Assembly: GCF_021532275.1 (NCBI RefSeq)
Contig: NZ_JACBOT010000017.1
Location: forward strand, 27,855-91,854
Direction of reading: 5' to 3'
Source of the DNA: Brevibacterium sp. UCMA 11754
GTDB taxonomy: Bacteria; Actinomycetota; Actinomycetes; Actinomycetales; Brevibacteriaceae
DNA length: 64,000 bases
The first letter of the stretch is position 1; the number at the start of each line of letters is the position of its first letter. The translations under genes and the position numbers were made by a program. The notes under the pieces were generated by a model. The model was not told the DNA's origin. It made no database searches and worked only from the letters and a program-made list of their open reading frames with translations. This document shows, piece after piece, positions 17,795 through 30,616 of the stretch.

Positions 17795-18793
17795 TCAGCG
17801 CTGCCTGAGTCGGGCCGCGACCGTGTTGAGGATGTGGGCAAAGGGCTGCGATTGGAACAGCTGCCCATAGGTGAGTCGGATGACTCTGTAACCTCTCGCC
17901 TCCAGTGCCGATTCCCTGGCTTTCTCCTTCGCGATATTCCCGCGGACATCATCATCTATGAAGTACTTCTCGATCCCGTCGACTTCGACGATCACCTTCG
18001 CGTCGACATTGCAGAAGTCCACCCTGGCGAGCGCTCGGCCGCTCTCGTCGAAGAATTCGACCTGGGGCTCGAATCCTCCGATGCCGTGCTCGAAGAAGCG
18101 GACCGCGGCAATCGATTCCGACGGGGCCTCTCGCCGACCGTCGGACAGCTCGATGGCTTGTCTGGCTGCACCGGCGCCGCGAATCTCAGGACACAGGAGG
18201 AGCTGATCGCCGAGGCGGTTCTTGGATGTCCGCCCGCCCCTGATGGCCTCGTCGATCAATGGCACGGCCAGGTCGAGAGCATAGTCTCGGGCCACGTCGA
18301 TGAGTGTCCTCTCCAGGGTGGTCGCGGAGTACATGCCGATCACAGCCTTTTGGCCCACCGGCACTTCTCGGTTGCGAACGTGGAGATACCGGTATTTCCG
18401 GCTGACATTCGGTCGAAGCACCTCGACACGAGACGTGGCCGGATAGCTGGGGTCCAATCCGTGGATCAGTGCGGCCGAAAGGTGGGAGAACACCTCCCTT
18501 CCCTTAGTCACGCGATTGCGCCCGGACGCGGCATTGATCTTCTCGGCCCGTGCCCGGATGAGCAAGCGCAGCCGATCCGCGTCATCTCGCATGTTCCCGC
18601 GCAATGCCAGTGCGTTGACCTCGTCCTCCGACAGCGCGCTCCAGATCGCGTAGTGTCGTGGATCGTCGCAGACCGCGGTCGCGACATAGCGACCTCGCGC
18701 GATCCGTGAGAGGCAGCACCGCTCCGCTCGCCGGATCTCATCCTTGGTGAAGCCCAGACGATAGAGTTTGTCGGTCGCCAGATAGAGATGCAT
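17795..18793 (-). CDS. AbiEi-like winged-helix plus DUF559/Vsr-like endonuclease domain protein
   Basis: A 332-residue protein of a family common in actinobacteria but without a settled function. The N-terminus (about residues 1-60) resembles the AbiEi antitoxin winged helix (LYRLGFTKDEIRRAERCCL, IARGRYV). The C-terminus (about 225-332) resembles DUF559/Vsr PD-(D/E)XK nucleases: Glu227, VDF with Asp259, VIVEVDG with Glu270 and Asp272, and a closing GYRVIRLTY strand. No toxin partner or restriction gene is adjacent. The region just upstream (18790-18860) is strikingly AT-rich compared with its surroundings, and copies of one palindrome lie on both sides, suggesting later arrival. The role as defence gene or toxin is unknown. 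Confidence 0.65.
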   Translation of the reverse strand: MHLYLATDKLYRLGFTKDEIRRAERCCLSRIARGRYVATAVCDDPRHYAIWSALSEDEVNALALRGNMRDDADRLRLLIRARAEKINAASGRNRVTKGREVFSHLSAALIHGLDPSYPATSRVEVLRPNVSRKYRYLHVRNREVPVGQKAVIGMYSATTLERTLIDVARDYALDLAVPLIDEAIRGGRTSKNRLGDQLLLCPEIRGAGAARQAIELSDGRREAPSESIAAVRFFEHGIGGFEPQVEFFDESGRALARVDFCNVDAKVIVEVDGIEKYFIDDDVRGNIAKEKARESALEARGYRVIRLTYGQLFQSQPFAHILNTVAARLRQR

Positions 18794-18884
18794 AAGTACT
18801 AAATTGCATCACATTTCACCAAACCACAATAGAATAAAGCAAATTGTGGAAAACTTCATCGTCAGCCTATCTCGCCCCCATGCC

Positions 18885-18952
18885 CAACTACTACCTGACG
18901 GCGGCCCAGCAACCTTGCGCAAGGTTGCTGGGCCGCCGTCAGGTAGTAGTTG
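18885..18952. repeat. perfect 68-bp palindrome, copy 2
   Basis: Arms 18885-18918 and 18919-18952 are fully complementary. The central 56 bp is identical to copy 1; this copy has extra matched bases (CAACTA/TAGTTG) outside. It lies 12 bp after the allB stop on the minus strand and is probably its terminator. Confidence 0.9.
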
Positions 18953-18963
18953 TTGGGGGAAGG

Positions 18964-20343
18964 TCAGCGGGCGCGGAGGAGGCGGCCCTGGGGCTCGTCG
19001 AAGTCCACGGGTACGCCGCGGAGGATCGTCTGCTTGACGGCGCCGCGGACGGCACGCGTGTCGTAGGCGCTGATCTGGTTGCGGTGGTAGAGCTCAGTGG
19101 CGCGAACGGTCCACTCCTCATCGGGGGCGAATACTGCGAAGTCCGCGTCGTTGCCGAGTGCGATAGCGCCCTTGTTCTTCACTCCGGCGACGGATGCGGG
19201 GGCACTTGACATCCAGGCCACCACCTCGGCGAGGTCGATTCCGCGCTTTGCGGCCTCGGTCCACACGAGCGAGAGGCCCAGCTGCAGGGAGGAGATTCCG
19301 CCCCAGGCCGCGCCGAAGTCGCCGGTGTCGAGGAGTTTGAGCTCGGCCGTCGAGGGCGAGTGGTCGGATACGATGCAGTCGATCGTGCCGTCGACGAGCC
19401 CCTGCCACAGCGCTTCGCGGTTGGATTCCTCACGGATCGGCGGGCAGCACTTGTGCGTCGTCGCGCCGTCCGGGATCTCCTCGGACGTGAACACGAGGTA
19501 ATGGGGGCAGGTCTCGACGGTGAGCTTCACACCCTCGGCCTTGGCCTCCGCAATCTGAGGCAGCGCGTCTGCCGATGACAGGTGCAGGATATGGGCGCGG
19601 GCGCCGGTCTCGCGGGCGGCCTCGATGACGCGGGCGATCGCAACGTTCTCGGCCTCACGCGGACGAGAAGCGAGGAAGTCGCTGAATTTGCGCCCTGAAT
19701 TCTTCGGGGCCTCGGCCATGACCGAGTGGTCCTCTGCGTGGACGATGAGCAGACCGTCGTATTTCGCGAGTTCCGCCAGGTCGGCGCGCAGCTCTTCGGG
19801 CTCCAGCGGTGGGAACTCATCGACACCTGAGTCTTCGAGGAAGCACTTGAAACCGTAGACGCCGGCGTCGAAGAGGGGCTTGAGGTCACCGGTATTGCCG
19901 GGGATCGCCCCGCCCCAGAAGCCCACGTCGATGAAAGCCTTGGACGCCGCGACCTCGCGCTTGATGTCGAGTGATTCGACGTTGACCGTCGGCGGCAGGG
20001 AGTTCAGCGGCATGTCGACGATCGTCGTCACGCCTCCGGCGGCTGCGGCGCGGGTGGCGCTGGCGAAGCCCTCCCACTCGCTGCGGCCGGGGTCGTTGAC
20101 GTGCACGTGCGAATCGACGAGGCCCGGCAGCAGCACCTGTGAAGCGTCGAGCTCGACGATCTTCGCGTTCGCCGAGGTGGTCCCGCTCAGTCCGGCTCCC
20201 CCGGTGGCGATCTCGACGATTGCGCCCTCACGCACACCGACTTCGGCGGCGCTGACACCCTCGGGCAGAACGGCCCGCTGTGCCCTGATGACCAGGTCAA
20301 AAGCTTGGTCGGTGGCCAGTGTAGCGGCGTCATCGACGTTCAT
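18964..20343 (-). CDS. allB: allantoinase
   Basis: Zinc amidohydrolase that opens allantoin to allantoate. The 459 residues include the metal motif DSHVHVNDPG, the carboxylated-lysine region YGFKCFLEDSGVDEFP, HAEDHSVM, ETCPHYL and SDHSPS, all typical of bacterial allantoinases. It is on the same strand as gcl, 195 bp downstream; a hairpin and a TGGTATACCA palindrome in that gap suggest its own promoter. The next pathway enzyme, allantoate amidohydrolase, is absent here, although allE, which acts after it, is present. Confidence 0.95.
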   Translation of the reverse strand: MNVDDAATLATDQAFDLVIRAQRAVLPEGVSAAEVGVREGAIVEIATGGAGLSGTTSANAKIVELDASQVLLPGLVDSHVHVNDPGRSEWEGFASATRAAAAGGVTTIVDMPLNSLPPTVNVESLDIKREVAASKAFIDVGFWGGAIPGNTGDLKPLFDAGVYGFKCFLEDSGVDEFPPLEPEELRADLAELAKYDGLLIVHAEDHSVMAEAPKNSGRKFSDFLASRPREAENVAIARVIEAARETGARAHILHLSSADALPQIAEAKAEGVKLTVETCPHYLVFTSEEIPDGATTHKCCPPIREESNREALWQGLVDGTIDCIVSDHSPSTAELKLLDTGDFGAAWGGISSLQLGLSLVWTEAAKRGIDLAEVVAWMSSAPASVAGVKNKGAIALGNDADFAVFAPDEEWTVRATELYHRNQISAYDTRAVRGAVKQTILRGVPVDFDEPQGRLLRAR

Positions 20344-20446
20344 GCATCCTCCTCATTCACCCAACCGGGACGGCCGGGGCAGTTCACCCGGCAATGCCAG
20401 CCGGGGCCATTGTTCTCGGCATCTGCGCCGAGCATGTCATACAAGT

Positions 20447-20485
20447 CCCCGAGGGGTCGGAATCGTGCATCCGACTCCCTCGGGG
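20447..20485 (-). terminator. hairpin between gcl and allB
   Basis: CCCCGAGGGGTCGG (20447-20460) pairs, with one bulge, with CCGACTCCCTCGGGG (20471-20485). It follows the gcl stop on the minus strand and lies before allB. It may end the hyi-glxR-gcl message. Confidence 0.6.
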
Positions 20486-20488
20486 TCA

Positions 20489-20498
20489 TGGTATACCA
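20489..20498. promoter_or_regulatory. TGGTATACCA palindrome upstream of allB
   Basis: A perfect 10-bp inverted repeat immediately beside the gcl/allB hairpin, about 145 bp before the allB start. The shape resembles GntR-family half sites, but no regulator is linked to it by this sequence. Confidence 0.35.
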
Positions 20499-20538
20499 AT
20501 TGTGACCTGGCCGACATCGGGTCTCGTCGACCCGAAGC

Positions 20539-22335
<1,797 letters not shown>

Positions 22336-22408
22336 TGTTCTTCCTTCGCTTCAGCGGCCCACGTTCGAGCGGACCGGGTTCAGTGGCCCGCCATGGGCCG
22401 AGTTCGGT

Positions 22409-22436
22409 GAGCCGGCGACGACGCTGTCGCCGGCTC
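22409..22436 (-). terminator. hairpin between glxR and gcl
   Basis: GAGCCGGCGAC (22409-22419) pairs perfectly with GTCGCCGGCTC (22426-22436) around a GACGCT loop, 15 bp past the glxR stop. No U-run follows, so partial read-through or mRNA processing is likely. Confidence 0.55.
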
Positions 22437-22451
22437 GGTTCGTGGTGGTGT

Positions 22452-23333
22452 CTACTTCTTCCCGGAGAGCTGCTCGACGACGGTGAAGAGACCCGAGTGG
22501 TCAAGTCCCCCGTTGCCCTGCTGGACGGTCGAGGCAACGAGCTGCGCGACGGCCGATCCGAGTGGGATCGCGACGCCGGCCTCGCGGGCTGCGGCGGTGA
22601 CGATGCCCATGTCCTTGTGGTGCAGGGCGAGTCGGAACCCGGGGTCGAAGGAGCGGTCGAGCATCTTCTGCCCCTTCTGATCGAGGACCTTCGATCCGGC
22701 CAGTCCCCCGCCGAGGACCTGCAGCGCCGAGGTGGTCTCGACACCGTAGGCCTCGAGGAAGACGACAGCCTCGGCGAGGAGTTCGATGTTTCCGGCGACG
22801 ATGAGCTGGTTCGCGGCCTTCACGGTCTGGCCCGAGCCCGAGGGTCCGACGAGGACGATGGTCTTGCCGACCGCGTCGAAGACATCGGCCACTGCATCGA
22901 AGTCAGCCTGAGCGCCGCCGACCATGATCGACAGTGCACCGTTGATCGCTCCTGCCTCGCCCCCGGAGACCGGCGCGTCGAGAGGCTTGAGGCCCTTCTC
23001 CGCTGCCTGAGCGGAGAGGCTCTTCGCGACGTCGGGGCGGATGGTCGAGTTGTCGATCCAGTACGCGCCGGCCTCGGCATGGGCGAGGATGCCCCCCTCG
23101 CCAGTCAGCACGTCTTCGACGTCTGGGGAATCGGGAACCATGGTGATGATGACATCGGCACCGTCGACCGCCTCGGCGATGGTGCCTGCGGCCTGGCCGC
23201 CAGCCTTCTCGAGTTCGGCGGCCTTCTCGGGTGAGCGGTTGTACCCGCGGACGGTGAAGCCGGCGCTGACGAGGTTCTTGGCCATCGGCAGGCCCATGAT
23301 TCCGAGTCCGATGAATGCGATTGTCTTGCTCAT
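22452..23333 (-). CDS. glxR: tartronate semialdehyde reductase (2-hydroxy-3-oxopropionate reductase)
   Basis: Beta-hydroxyacid dehydrogenase that reduces tartronate semialdehyde to D-glycerate. The 293 residues start with the Rossmann motif IAFIGLGIMGLPMAKNL, contain the substrate loop LDAPVSGGEAGA near 125, and the catalytic lysine in GQTVKAANQLIVAGN. Family length and motifs are complete. It lies between hyi and gcl on the same strand, so the three genes supply the route from glyoxylate to glycerate that glxK completes. Confidence 0.95.
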   Translation of the reverse strand: MSKTIAFIGLGIMGLPMAKNLVSAGFTVRGYNRSPEKAAELEKAGGQAAGTIAEAVDGADVIITMVPDSPDVEDVLTGEGGILAHAEAGAYWIDNSTIRPDVAKSLSAQAAEKGLKPLDAPVSGGEAGAINGALSIMVGGAQADFDAVADVFDAVGKTIVLVGPSGSGQTVKAANQLIVAGNIELLAEAVVFLEAYGVETTSALQVLGGGLAGSKVLDQKGQKMLDRSFDPGFRLALHHKDMGIVTAAAREAGVAIPLGSAVAQLVASTVQQGNGGLDHSGLFTVVEQLSGKK

Positions 23334-23377
23334 GTTCGTGTCCTATCTGGTGCAGAGAGCTGGAGGTGGAGGCAGAT

Positions 23378-24190
23378 TCAGTTCGCGAGCCATTCGAATG
23401 CGGTGGCGCGGTCCTGCTTGTATTCGAGGGCGATGGAGCCGGTGTAGCCGAGTTCGTAGGAGCGGTTGATCCAGTCCTGCAAGGGCAGCTCACCCGTACC
23501 TGGTGCTCCGCGGCCGGCAGCGTCGGCGATCTGGATGTGTCCGAACTTCGCGGCGTCGGCTTCGATGACAGCGGCCACGTCGTCGCCGTTGATCGACATG
23601 TGGAAGAAGTCGGCGAGGACGGCGATGTTGGCAACGCCCTGAGCACGGACCCGCTGGACCACCTCAGCGGCATCTGAGGCGCGCTTGAGCGGGTAGTCAT
23701 CGGCTCCGGAGACAGGTTCGACGAGGACGGTTCCGTCGATGGCGGCCACGGCGTCGGCCGCGAACTTGAGGTTCTCGAGTGCGACCTCGTCCTGCTCCTC
23801 GGGCGTCTGACCTTCGGTGCGCAGACCGTAGAGGGCGTTGAAGGCCCCGCATCCTGTGCGGCGGCCGATCTCGACGACGATCTCGACGTTGGCCGCGAAG
23901 TCGGCTTCTGCGCCCTTGATCGAGACCATGCCCCGGTCGCCGGCGGCCATGTTCCCGGCCCAGAAGTTCAGACCCTTGAGTTCGACTCCGGCCTTGTCGA
24001 GTGAGGCGATGAACTCATCGACCTCCGCCGAGGTGGGCCTCGGGTTGCCGTCGAAGGGCCACCAGAACTCGACCTGGCTGAAACCGGCGTCCTTGGCAGC
24101 CTGGGCCCGCTCCATCACGGGCAGTTCGGTGAGCAGGGTGGAGCAGTTGAGGATGTAGCTGTCGGCATTGGTGAAATCGAATGTCGTCAT
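23378..24190 (-). CDS. hyi: hydroxypyruvate isomerase family protein
   Basis: TIM-barrel enzyme of the xylose isomerase-like superfamily that interconverts hydroxypyruvate and tartronate semialdehyde. The 270-residue length is usual. Motifs include FNALYGLRTEGQTPEEQD, VLVEPVSG with the metal-binding Glu, ADFFHMSINGDD and GELPLQDWI; these match the Hyi/OtnI group, and the gcl-glxR-hyi order supports Hyi. ATG 24190 has GAAGGAG eight bases upstream. It is the first gene of the branch operon and is divergent from a uracil/xanthine-type permease; two regulon palindromes lie 41-78 bp before its start. Confidence 0.9.
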   Translation of the reverse strand: MTTFDFTNADSYILNCSTLLTELPVMERAQAAKDAGFSQVEFWWPFDGNPRPTSAEVDEFIASLDKAGVELKGLNFWAGNMAAGDRGMVSIKGAEADFAANVEIVVEIGRRTGCGAFNALYGLRTEGQTPEEQDEVALENLKFAADAVAAIDGTVLVEPVSGADDYPLKRASDAAEVVQRVRAQGVANIAVLADFFHMSINGDDVAAVIEADAAKFGHIQIADAAGRGAPGTGELPLQDWINRSYELGYTGSIALEYKQDRATAFEWLAN

Positions 24191-24230
24191 GGGATTCTCC
24201 TTCGCGTCGCTGCGAGTGCGGATTCATTGT

Positions 24231-24268
24231 TTTCCGTATTGTGGAAATTTATTTCCGTGTGATGAAAT
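24231..24268. promoter_or_regulatory. two operator-like palindromes before hyi
   Basis: Site A is TTTCCGTATTGTGGAAA (24231-24247), used here as the reference for the element. Site B is TTTCCGTGTGATGAAAT (24252-24268), 5 bp further. The spacing resembles the paired sites before the malic enzyme gene. The hyi-permease divergent region (24191-24497) contains no gene. Confidence 0.7.
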
Positions 24269-24449
24269 CCAGCATAGGCATGCAAGCGAGATGGAGTCAA
24301 CCCTCCGAGGCAAGTAAGTCAGAGATCCTCGGAATCAGAACACCACTGAAGACTTGCTCCTCATGCCGAAACCAGCTACCCGAATCGCCTATTTGACTTC
24401 ACGGAAAAAGAGGCAGAACGTAGTGCACATCACACTTTATGGAAGAGTG

Positions 24450-24466
24450 CATCCACGATACGGAAG
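24450..24466. promoter_or_regulatory. operator-like palindrome before the NCS2 permease gene
   Basis: On the minus strand it reads CTTCCGTATCGTGGATG, 13 of 17 matches to the regulon element, 32-48 bp before the permease ATG. A weaker partial match lies near 24392-24408. Confidence 0.58.
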
Positions 24467-24497
24467 AGTAATGAGGCTTACTCCGGAAGGTTGAGAT

Positions 24498-26060
24498 ATG
24501 CCCGAGAATTCGACGACGAAGTCCCTCCCTCCCGGGTCCAAGCGACCCGAAGACGCGTGGCTCCCTGTGCCCAAGCTCTTCGCCTACGGGCTCCAGCATG
24601 TCCTCACCATGTACGGCGGCATCATCGCGGTGCCCCTCATCATCGGCAAGGCAGCCGGCGTCGACGGCGATCAGCTCGTCGCGCTGGTCACCGCCAGCCT
24701 CTTCGTCGGCGGCATCGCCACGCTGATCCAGAGCATCGGGATCCCCTTGGTCGGGTCCAAGCTGCCGCTCATCCAGGGAGTCTCCTTTGCCGGTGTCGCG
24801 ACGATGCTCGCCATTCTCACCGGCGGCGGCAGCCTCAGCGACATCTTCGGCGCGGTCATCGTCGCCAGCATCATCGGCTTCGTCGTCGCCCCTTTCTTCG
24901 CGCGGATCATCCGATTCTTCCCACCCGTGGTCACCGGGGTGGTCATCACGGCCATCGGACTCACGCTCATCCCGACAGCGGCCGATTGGGCCATGGGCGG
25001 CGATGAGGCCGCTGCGGACTACGGTTCCGTGCAGAACATCGCCCTGGCCTTCATCACCTTCGCCGTCATCCTGCTGCTGAGCAAGGTCGGCTCGGCCGCC
25101 GTCTCGCGGCTGTCGATCCTGCTGGGCCTCGTCATCGGCACGGGCATCGGTGCCGCCATGGGCATGACTGATTTCTCCGAGGTCGGGCACGGGGCTCCCG
25201 TGGCGATCCCAGGGCTGCTGCCCTTCGGCGCACCGACCTTCGACCTCGCGGCGATCGGGTCGATGCTCATCGTCATCCTCGTCATCAAGACCGAGACCGC
25301 GGCCGATGTGCTGGCAGTCGGCGAGATCATCGGCACCCCGGTCGACAAGAAGCGGGTCGCGGCCGGTCTGCGCGCTGACATGGCTTCATCAGTCATCGCA
25401 CCCTTCTTCGGCTCCTTCACCCAGTCGGCCTTCGCACAGAACGTCGGCCTCGTGGCGCTGACCGGAGTCCGCTCCCGCTTCGTCGTCTCCGCAGGCGGCG
25501 TCATCCTCATCCTCCTGGGGCTCATGCCTGTGCTCGGTCAGGTCGTCGCTGCGGTGCCGATGCCCGTCCTCGGCGGCGCCGGCTTCATCCTCTTCGGAAC
25601 CGTCTCGGGGTCAGGCATCCGAAACCTCAAAGAGGTGAAGTTCGACGGCAACATGAACCTCATCATCGTCTCCGCATCCCTCGCCTTCGCCCTCGTCCCC
25701 GTGGTCAAGCCCGACTTCTACGAGCACTTCCCGTCCTGGGTGCAGACGATCTTCCACTCGGGAATCTCCTCGGCCGCGATCATGGCTGTGCTGCTGAACC
25801 TCCTGTTCAACGAGCTGCGCTTCGGAAATTCGACCAACCCTTCCGTCTACGCCGCGAAACCGGCACGCTTCCTCACGCCCTCGAACCTCAAGGATCTGCG
25901 CGAGGGCGATCAGTTCATCGACGGAGTCTTCGTCGACTGCGACGGCGAGGAGATCCCGCTCGTGCCCGATGAGCAGGCCCAGGAGATCCAGGCCGCAATC
26001 GACTGCGGGGACATCGTCGACACCGCCGAGGTGAAGCAGGTCGCGCACCGCCGTTCCTGA
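24498..26060 (+). CDS. NCS2-family nucleobase (xanthine/urate) permease
   Basis: A 520-residue membrane transporter of the nucleobase:cation symporter-2 family, with about 14 hydrophobic segments (two inverted repeats). Substrate-site features include GVSFAGVATM, KTETAADVLAVGEI with the conserved Glu, and the NCS2 signature AQNVGLVALTGVRSR. The C-terminal tail after about residue 450 is hydrophilic. Context (uricase, allantoinase, xanthine dehydrogenase) favours uptake of urate or xanthine over uracil. It is divergent from hyi and shares the regulon element. It converges on guaD with only 25 bp between stops. Confidence 0.9.
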   Translation: MPENSTTKSLPPGSKRPEDAWLPVPKLFAYGLQHVLTMYGGIIAVPLIIGKAAGVDGDQLVALVTASLFVGGIATLIQSIGIPLVGSKLPLIQGVSFAGVATMLAILTGGGSLSDIFGAVIVASIIGFVVAPFFARIIRFFPPVVTGVVITAIGLTLIPTAADWAMGGDEAAADYGSVQNIALAFITFAVILLLSKVGSAAVSRLSILLGLVIGTGIGAAMGMTDFSEVGHGAPVAIPGLLPFGAPTFDLAAIGSMLIVILVIKTETAADVLAVGEIIGTPVDKKRVAAGLRADMASSVIAPFFGSFTQSAFAQNVGLVALTGVRSRFVVSAGGVILILLGLMPVLGQVVAAVPMPVLGGAGFILFGTVSGSGIRNLKEVKFDGNMNLIIVSASLAFALVPVVKPDFYEHFPSWVQTIFHSGISSAAIMAVLLNLLFNELRFGNSTNPSVYAAKPARFLTPSNLKDLREGDQFIDGVFVDCDGEEIPLVPDEQAQEIQAAIDCGDIVDTAEVKQVAHRRS

Positions 26061-26085
26061 CGGCGTCTCGTCCCCTGACGACGGC

Positions 26086-27372
26086 TCAGCCCTTGACGAG
26101 CTGGCCGTCGACCCACACTCGGGAGATGTCGGCCGGAGTCCCCATGGCGAAGATCTTCGCCAAGGCGTCGTCATCGCTGCTGGCGTGCTCAAGCCCTACG
26201 GCCAGAGGCTCGCCAGCGCTCGGCTGGATGTAGGCGGCGTCGAAGCGCTTGCCCACGGACAGGTCCCCGACCTGATCTGACAGTTCCAGGGCCTCGGCGC
26301 CGGCGGCCGTTGCCAGGTGCAGAAGGTGTGCCGAACTCAGCGGCAGTCCGCCTGACGGGTCCAGCTGCTGCATGAAGTGGGCCTGGACGCCCTCCTTGAG
26401 GAGGGAGAATCCTGTACCCGCTCCCACATCGGAGCCGAGCGCCACACGGACCCCGGTATCGATGTGTCGGCGCAGTGGGAAGAAGCCGCTGGCCAGATTC
26501 GAGTTCGAGGTCGGACAGTGCGCCGAGGCGGCCCCCACCTCTGCCATCCGTGCCAGTTCGCGATCGCTCGGGTGGACGTTGTGGGCCAGGACCGTCTGCC
26601 TCCCCAGCAGTCCTGCCCGATCGTAGGTGTCCAGGTAGTCGAGTGCCTCAGGGAACATCTCGGCGACACCGGCGATCTCGTCGCGGTTCTCGTTGAGGTG
26701 AGAGGTCACCCAGATGCCCGGGTTGTCCGCCACCAGTTGGCCGCCGGCAGCCAACAGCTCCTGACCCGCTGAGAACGAGAAGCGCGGGGTCACTGCATAC
26801 CGGAGATGACCCTTCCCATGCCAGCGATCGATGAGGTCCTGGCTCTCGGACACGGATCTCTCCACGCTCGTCAGCAGCGGCTCTGGGAGCATCTTGTCGC
26901 TGGTGACCAGTCCCGATGTGATTCGCAGACCCACCTCGGCGGCCTGGGTGAAGAAGGTGTCCATCGCGGTGGCGAAGTGCGAACCGAAGACCATCGCCGA
27001 GGTGGTCCCCGCCGAAGTCAGCCCGGTGAGGAACTCGCCGGCCACGACTGCGGCATAGGCCTCGTCACCGAGTTTCTCCTCTTCGGGCAGGGCACAGTGG
27101 TCGAGCCACTCGAGCAGCGGCTTGCCGAGGTAGCCGATGGCGCGGACCTGCGGGTAGTGGACGTGGGTGTCGATGAGGCCGGGGATGAGGACGCCGCCGC
27201 GGAGGTCGACCACCTCGGCGTCGGGATGGTCCGCGACCGCACTCGCATAGTCGGTGCGGGCGATGATCAGTCCATCATCGACGACGAGAGCGACGTCTGA
27301 GTCGGAACGCAGGGTGCCCCCTGCGAAGGGGCTGGTCGGTGTGTCGAAGACACGGGCGCGGCAGATGAACAT
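26086..27372 (-). CDS. guaD: guanine deaminase
   Basis: Zinc amidohydrolase that deaminates guanine to xanthine. The 428 residues contain PGLIDTHVHYPQVRAIG, the GuaD-type metal motif, EWLDHCALPEEEKL, SHLNENRDEI, LAHNVHPSD and ALGSDVGAGTGFSLLKE, which together separate guanine deaminase from other amidohydrolases. It follows xdhC by 41 bp on the same strand, so it is likely the last gene of an xdhA-xdhB-xdhC-guaD operon that delivers guanine to urate. Confidence 0.95.
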   Translation of the reverse strand: MFICRARVFDTPTSPFAGGTLRSDSDVALVVDDGLIIARTDYASAVADHPDAEVVDLRGGVLIPGLIDTHVHYPQVRAIGYLGKPLLEWLDHCALPEEEKLGDEAYAAVVAGEFLTGLTSAGTTSAMVFGSHFATAMDTFFTQAAEVGLRITSGLVTSDKMLPEPLLTSVERSVSESQDLIDRWHGKGHLRYAVTPRFSFSAGQELLAAGGQLVADNPGIWVTSHLNENRDEIAGVAEMFPEALDYLDTYDRAGLLGRQTVLAHNVHPSDRELARMAEVGAASAHCPTSNSNLASGFFPLRRHIDTGVRVALGSDVGAGTGFSLLKEGVQAHFMQQLDPSGGLPLSSAHLLHLATAAGAEALELSDQVGDLSVGKRFDAAYIQPSAGEPLAVGLEHASSDDDALAKIFAMGTPADISRVWVDGQLVKG

Positions 27373-27413
27373 GGTGGTGCTCCTTGCAGGTGAAGAATGG
27401 TGAGGTCAGTGGT

Positions 27414-28198
27414 TCAGCTCATGCGGCTCAGCAGGTCGGCGGCGACGCTGAGAGCGATCGTCGCCGGCTGCTTGCCGGGCAGGTCGGGCAGGCCGATGGG
27501 GCAGTCGATGGTGTCGACGACCTCGGGTGTATGGCCTTCGGCGATGAGGTTCTTCCGAAACCGCTGCCATTTGGCGCTCGAGCCGATGAGCCCGATGGAG
27601 CCGAGGTCACCGCGGGTCAGCGCCGCATCGCAGAGATGAAGATCCTCGGCGTGGTCGTGGGTCATGATGAGCACATGGGTGCCCGCGGGCAGGCCGAGAA
27701 GCACCTCTTCGCCGACGACGGCGAACTCGCGATGGACCTGGGCCACAGGCGGCTCCAAACGGTCGAGCTCCTCGAGGTGCTCGGGACGGGAATCGCTGAC
27801 GTGGACGTCGATGTCGTGGCGGGCCAGGATACGGGTCAGTTCGAGTCCGATGTTGCCGATCCCGAAGATCGCCACCGCGGCGGGCACGGGCAGCGGTTCG
27901 AGCAGAACGCTGACCTCTCCCCCGCAGCATTGGCGTCCGTATTTGGCCGGTGCCTTGTCGTTGAGCCGCAGCGTGAGCATCTCGGGTTCGGACGACGACC
28001 CGGATGCGAGGATCTCACGGGCGCGGGTGACGGCCGTCATCTCCAGATTGCCGCCGCCGATGGTCCCATGCAGGTCATCGGCAGTGACAATCAGCTTCGC
28101 TCCGGCCTCACGTGGGGCGTGCCCGCGAACCGAGGCAAGAGTGACGAGGACGGCCGGCACCCGAGACTTCCGAAGCTCGGCCGCTGTGTCCATCCAAG

Positions 28199-28202
<4 letters not shown>
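27414..28202 (-). CDS. xdhC: xanthine dehydrogenase accessory protein XdhC
   Basis: A 262-residue protein that binds molybdenum cofactor and inserts the sulfurated form into xanthine dehydrogenase. N-terminal XdhC/CoxI features are VPAVLVTLASVRGHAPREAG, DDLHGTIGGGNLE and YGRQCCGGEV; the C-terminal Rossmann half has VAIFGIGNIG and MTHDHAEDL and GLIGSSAKWQRF. The start at 28202 overlaps the xdhB stop (ATGA), indicating coupling; the reading frame stays open further upstream but inside xdhB and is not used. Confidence 0.94.
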
Positions 28203-30612
<2,410 letters not shown>

Positions 30613-30616
<4 letters not shown>

